Shown in pieces: positions 6,635 to 8,701 of a stretch of DNA of 8,701 nt. Within the stretch, counting starts at the first letter, position 1; each line of letters starts with the position of its first letter. Made by a program: the position numbers and the translations under genes. A model generated the notes under the pieces. The model did not search any database and had not been told where the DNA came from. It saw only the letters and a list, made by a program, of their open reading frames with translations. Source of the stretch: JAISST01 sp050434145 (GTDB lineage: Bacteria; Fusobacteriota; Fusobacteriia; Fusobacteriales; Fusobacteriaceae); the NCBI RefSeq assembly GCF_050434145.1, contig NZ_JBNPVX010000061.1, positions 1-8,701 of the forward strand, in the 5' to 3' direction.

Positions 6635-7120
6635 ATGAAAAATAAAATATTATTAGGTGCGATATTAACATTAATCATAGGAACACAGGCTTTTGCCAGA
6701 GGAAGAGGGTATGGTGGTGAGCATAGAGGCAGATTCAATTATTCAAATCCTGCTTTCACTTGTGGTGCTATTGCAAATAATGCATTTCAAAATGACAGAG
6801 AAGGTAATTTCAATGGAAGTGGGCACAGATTTGGTGGTAGATTTGGAAAATCACATATGATGAATAATCCTGAATTTGAAAAATTATCTATTGCAATGGA
6901 TGAAAAAAGATTAGAAATCAGAAAGGAAATGGTTAAAGATGCACCTGATTGGAGTAAAATAGAAAAATTGAATACTGACATGGCTACAGAAATGGCAAAA
7001 TTCAAAACTCAAATGATGAAAACAAGATATGAAGAAATGAAAAAATTCCAAGCTGAAATGGATAAAAAAGCTGTTGAAACACCTGTTACCCCACCTGCTG
7101 TTCCACAAAAGACTAACTAA
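6635..7120 (+). CDS. Small exported Spy/CpxP/ZraP-like protein with a Gly/Arg/His-rich N-terminal segment
   Basis: The 161-residue product has a signal peptide (1-21) with a good cleavage site after AFA. The mature protein has three parts. Residues 22-75 are low in complexity and rich in Gly, Arg, His, Phe and Asn, with one Cys43. Residues about 78-147 are a charged, Met- and Lys-rich helical segment that includes EKRLEIRKEMVKDAPDWSKIEKLN. A short Pro-rich tail follows. The paired LEIRKEM...DWSKIEKLN pattern resembles the LTXXQ-type helical hairpins of periplasmic chaperone or metal-sensing proteins (Spy, CpxP, ZraP). A role in envelope stress or metal binding is therefore plausible but inferred. 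Gene start: AAGGAG lies 11 bases upstream and no better ATG exists. It has its own promoter and ends before a strong terminator, so it appears to be a single-gene unit. Confidence 0.7.
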   Translation: MKNKILLGAILTLIIGTQAFARGRGYGGEHRGRFNYSNPAFTCGAIANNAFQNDREGNFNGSGHRFGGRFGKSHMMNNPEFEKLSIAMDEKRLEIRKEMVKDAPDWSKIEKLNTDMATEMAKFKTQMMKTRYEEMKKFQAEMDKKAVETPVTPPAVPQKTN

Positions 7121-7154
7121 TAATTTATAATTATATATCACAATTTTTTATGGT

Positions 7155-7192
7155 AAAAAGACAAGATAATTGTAAATATCTTGTCTTTTTTT
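7155..7192. terminator. Strong bidirectional intrinsic terminator between convergent genes
   Basis: AAAAAGACAAGATA (7155-7168) and its exact complement (7177-7190) form a perfect 14-bp stem around an eight-base loop. The plus strand ends in seven T (7186-7192), and the A-run on the other side gives five T (plus two more after a gap) on the minus strand. It sits between the stop of the Spy-like gene (plus) and the stop of the MORN-type gene (minus) and should serve both. Confidence 0.92.
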
Positions 7193-7200
7193 ATTTTCTT

Positions 7201-8277
7201 TTATTTTACTTGTTTACCATTTTCAAAAATTACATTATATTTTATTTTACCATCGCTAGTATACTCTTTATATGAACCTTCATGTTTTCCATTTTTCATA
7301 TATGCACCTATATATATTTTTCCATTTTCATGATAATTTTTTACATTGCCTTCTTTTTTTCCATTGACAAATGTTGCTTCCGATTTTAAATTACCATTAC
7401 TGTAATATTCTATAAATTTTCCATCAGGTGCACCATTTTTTATGTAAGCTATTGATTTATTCTTTCCGTCTTCAAAAAATAATTTTTGTTCTCCCTCCTC
7501 TTTTCCGTTAATAAAATTAGTTTCTAATTTTTTATTACCATTTTCATAATATTCAATATAAGCACCTACTCGCTTACCATTTAAAAAATTTGATTCACCT
7601 TTTATTTTTCCGTTTTCATAAAAAAAGGTTGTGAGTCCATCTTGTATCCCATCTTTAAATGTTCCCAATAATTTATTATTTCCATTTTCCCAATATTCTT
7701 TTTGTTTCCCATTTACTTTACCATTTTCATATTTATTTTCTAATTTTATATTACCATTGTTATAATATTCCTTGCATTCCCCTTCATTTTTTCCTTCCTT
7801 TCTACTTATCACTTGTAATAATTTAGCATCTTCAGAAAATAATTTTTGTTCTCCATTTTCCTTTCCATTAATAAAACTAGTTTCTAATCTTTTGTTACCA
7901 TTTTTATGATATTCTACATAAAAGCCATTCAATTCCTCATCCTTAATTTCTTTTTCTCTTTTTAATTCTCCACTATCGTAATACTCTTTGAGAACACCTA
8001 TCATTTTATCATTATCATATTCTTGTTCTTCTTCTAAGTTCCCATTTGGGTAAAAGCTTTTGAATTTACCATGTTTCTTTCCATTCTGAAAATCTATTTC
8101 AAAGTAATCATTACCTTTTTTTTCAGTAAGAATTCCTGTAAATGGGGCTTCTTCTCCTTTTATGTAAAGTACTTTATCCTTATAAGTTGCATTGGAACTT
8201 GGTTCTCTTCTTGCTTCTCCAAAAGATAAAATTGATAATAAACAAAGTAAAAAAATTGATACAGTTATTTTTTTCAT
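7201..8277 (-). CDS. Secreted MORN_2/YwqK-type repeat protein with twelve 24-residue units
   Basis: The 358-residue protein begins with a signal peptide (MKKITVSIFLLCLLSILSFG, cleavage near 20-22). Residues 64-351 are twelve repeats of exactly 24 residues with consensus x-NGK-x-x-G-x-x-x-x-YY-x-NGN-x-K-x-E-x-x-F. A degenerate unit precedes them (40-63) and a partial unit, ENGKQVK, ends the protein. Such repeats belong to the MORN_2 family, often annotated as YwqK-type antitoxins. With a signal peptide, an envelope or secreted role (immunity, adhesion, scaffold) is more likely than a cytosolic antitoxin, and no toxin gene is next to it. Units 3-7 and 8-12 are duplicates of each other. I chose the ATG at 8275-8277 because AAGGAG lies eight bases upstream. 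A longer GTG start at 8310 would lie at or before the predicted transcription start. Confidence 0.85.
   Translation of the reverse strand: MKKITVSIFLLCLLSILSFGEARREPSSNATYKDKVLYIKGEEAPFTGILTEKKGNDYFEIDFQNGKKHGKFKSFYPNGNLEEEQEYDNDKMIGVLKEYYDSGELKREKEIKDEELNGFYVEYHKNGNKRLETSFINGKENGEQKLFSEDAKLLQVISRKEGKNEGECKEYYNNGNIKLENKYENGKVNGKQKEYWENGNNKLLGTFKDGIQDGLTTFFYENGKIKGESNFLNGKRVGAYIEYYENGNKKLETNFINGKEEGEQKLFFEDGKNKSIAYIKNGAPDGKFIEYYSNGNLKSEATFVNGKKEGNVKNYHENGKIYIGAYMKNGKHEGSYKEYTSDGKIKYNVIFENGKQVK
7471..7920 (-). repeat. Internal direct repeat (360-bp period) inside the MORN-type gene
   Basis: Bases 7471-7560 and 7831-7920 align without gaps at an offset of 360 and agree at 77 of 90 positions by my count. 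The conserved third-position bases indicate descent by duplication rather than chance similarity of repeats. In the protein, INGKENGEQKLF (136-147) and INGKEEGEQKLF (256-267) are 120 residues apart, which equals five 24-residue units. Confidence 0.8.
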
Positions 8278-8285
8278 TTCAACTA

Positions 8286-8291
8286 CTCCTT
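8286..8291 (-). promoter_or_regulatory. Ribosome binding site that fixes the MORN-type gene start
   Basis: AAGGAG lies eight bases before the ATG at 8277 on the minus strand and places the start at the first residue of an evident signal peptide. Confidence 0.8.
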
Positions 8292-8312
8292 CAAAATTTT
8301 CTAGTTGCACTA

Positions 8313-8341
8313 ATACTATAATATATTTTTATTTTAGTCAA
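8313..8341 (-). promoter_or_regulatory. Promoter of the MORN-type gene
   Basis: On the minus strand TTGACT (8336-8341), 17 bases, then TAGTAT (8313-8318). The -35 is strong and the -10 matches at four of six positions. The start would fall near 8306, so the leader is about 28 bases. A mirror-image TTGACT on the plus strand (8353-8358) forms an inverted pair with the -35 box around a T-rich spacer. Confidence 0.6.
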
Positions 8342-8397
8342 AATTTTTTTAGTTGACTATAAATGACTTCATATAAATAGTATTTATTTTTATAATA

Positions 8398-8429
8398 CAA
8401 AACCACTAGATTTGTGGCTAGTGGTTTTG
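8398..8429. terminator. Perfect 12-bp hairpin upstream of the MORN-type gene
   Basis: CAAAACCACTAG (8398-8409) pairs exactly with CTAGTGGTTTTG (8418-8429) around an eight-base loop. The A4 and T4 at its base are like a short bidirectional terminator, though neither strand has a long T run. It could end a minus-strand transcript arriving from beyond the right edge, or be a structured end of a mobile element. Confidence 0.5.
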
Positions 8430-8504
8430 AGTATAATAATTCATAATTTCAAAAATATTAAGTATGAATTATATTTTTTATATTAATCCCAGATATTTTA
8501 TATT

Positions 8505-8554
8505 AGATTCCATATCCTAAATCTCTAGAAAATTTAAGAGATGGAATCTTTTTT
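8505..8554 (+). terminator. Two-part hairpin followed by a T tract
   Basis: AGATTCC (8505-8511) pairs with GGAATCT (8543-8549). Stacked directly inside on the 3' side, ATCTCT (8521-8526) pairs with AGAGAT (8537-8542), leaving a nine-base bulge on the 5' side. Six T follow (8549-8554). The form is an intrinsic terminator for plus-strand transcription, yet no plus-strand gene lies upstream of it in this window after 7120. Confidence 0.55.
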
Positions 8555-8566
8555 ATTTGTCCTTTT

Positions 8567-8701
8567 AACTAGTTCATCGCCCCTTCTGGGGCTCGTTTGC
8601 TTTCGTACTCGCTGTCGTCGTGGCATAGCAACTACTAATCAAAACTCTCATCTTCGATGTTCGTTTTGTTAACTAGTTATTCGCTCCTTCTGGGGCTCGT
8701 T
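8567..8701. repeat. GC-richer structured repeat, two copies of a 31-bp unit 104 bases apart, continuing past the right edge
   Basis: Copy 1 (8567-8597) and copy 2 (8671-8701) agree at 28 of 31 positions. Each begins with the palindrome AACTAGTT, then carries a tight hairpin of five pairs with a TTCT loop (GCCCC/GGGGC at 8579-8592; GCTCC/GGGGC at 8683-8696), and ends in TCGTT. The DNA between them is clearly less AT-rich than the rest of the window. It contains another foldable segment in which CAAAAC (8640-8645) pairs with GTTTTG (8663-8668) around CATC-TTC-GATG. No convincing gene is present. It looks like part of a dispersed or clustered intergenic repeat; its type cannot be named from this fragment. 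Confidence 0.6.

Larger units (their letters stand above)
8278..8701. other. Gene-free right end of the window
   Basis: These 424 bases hold the promoter and leader of the MORN-type gene, two hairpins (8398-8429 and 8505-8554) and the structured repeat from 8567 on. Between 8430 and 8504 the DNA is AT-rich with no gene or clear motif. Short ORFs inside the repeat lack convincing ribosome binding sites. Confidence 0.65.

Noticed and set aside
6787..7141. Minus-strand ORFs opposite the Spy/CpxP-like gene
   Set aside because: They are antisense shadows of a gene with a signal peptide, ribosome binding site, promoter and terminator on the plus strand.
7201..8277. The regular repeats could be read as a CRISPR or tandem non-coding array
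   Set aside because: The 72-base period is exactly 24 codons, the frame is open throughout and the units fit MORN_2 repeats. There are no identical repeats with unique spacers.
8278..8310. Eleven-codon longer start of the MORN-type protein at a GTG
   Set aside because: The extension contains the ribosome binding site of the downstream ATG, precedes a normal signal peptide and would begin at or before the predicted transcription start.
8574..8651. 25-codon minus-strand ORF (starting MRVLISSCYA) across the structured repeat
   Set aside because: It has no good ribosome binding site, its composition follows from the repeat, and its end overlaps the palindrome and hairpin. It is more likely a chance reading of non-coding repeat DNA.
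8669..8701. Short open minus-strand frame ending in NEPQKERITS at the right edge, possibly the end of a gene
   Set aside because: Only ten codons are visible, and the same NEPQK reading appears in the first repeat copy, so it reflects the repeat rather than a protein.

Overview
The window is very AT-rich DNA with strong Shine-Dalgarno sites and consensus sigma-70 promoters. The gene set fits a low-GC anaerobe, most likely a member of the Fusobacteriota: a TAXI-type TRAP transporter, a probable sodium-pump decarboxylase gamma subunit, an AmmeMemoRadiSam operon and a secreted YwqK/MORN-type repeat protein. A clostridial source is the main alternative. The taxonomic call is an inference from gene content and base composition.

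Left part (1-3990, all minus strand). The first 92 bases are the start of a small membrane protein that looks like an OadG-type gamma subunit. It has a near-consensus promoter and a palindrome just downstream of the predicted transcription start. The next 313 bases (93-405) hold no gene; besides the promoter and palindrome I see only a hairpin near 359-393. Then comes a TRAP operon, read right to left: a TAXI-family periplasmic binding protein (3007-3990), a DUF1850 protein (2381-2902) and a fused 4TM/12TM TRAP permease (406-2388). The permease start overlaps the DUF1850 stop by 8 bases. The substrate cannot be read from the sequence.

Middle (3991-6493). A 293-base divergent intergenic region separates the TRAP operon from a plus-strand two-gene operon. 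On the TRAP side it carries a TTGACA-17-TATACT promoter flanked by two 10-bp near-palindromes of GntR-like appearance. The two-gene operon encodes a MEMO/AMMECR1 fusion protein and the radical SAM enzyme AmrS, joined by an ATGA stop-start overlap. Together these are the complete AmmeMemoRadiSam trio in two genes. The trio is widespread and conserved, but I know of no settled biochemical function, so it is the best candidate here for an incompletely described system.

Right part (6494-8701). A small exported Spy/CpxP-like protein (plus) and a secreted MORN-type repeat protein (minus) converge on a strong bidirectional terminator. The repeat protein has twelve 24-residue units in perfect register and shows an internal five-unit duplication. 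The last 424 bases contain its promoter, two strong hairpins and, from about 8567 to the edge, a GC-richer structured repeat present in two copies 104 bases apart. I see no convincing gene there.
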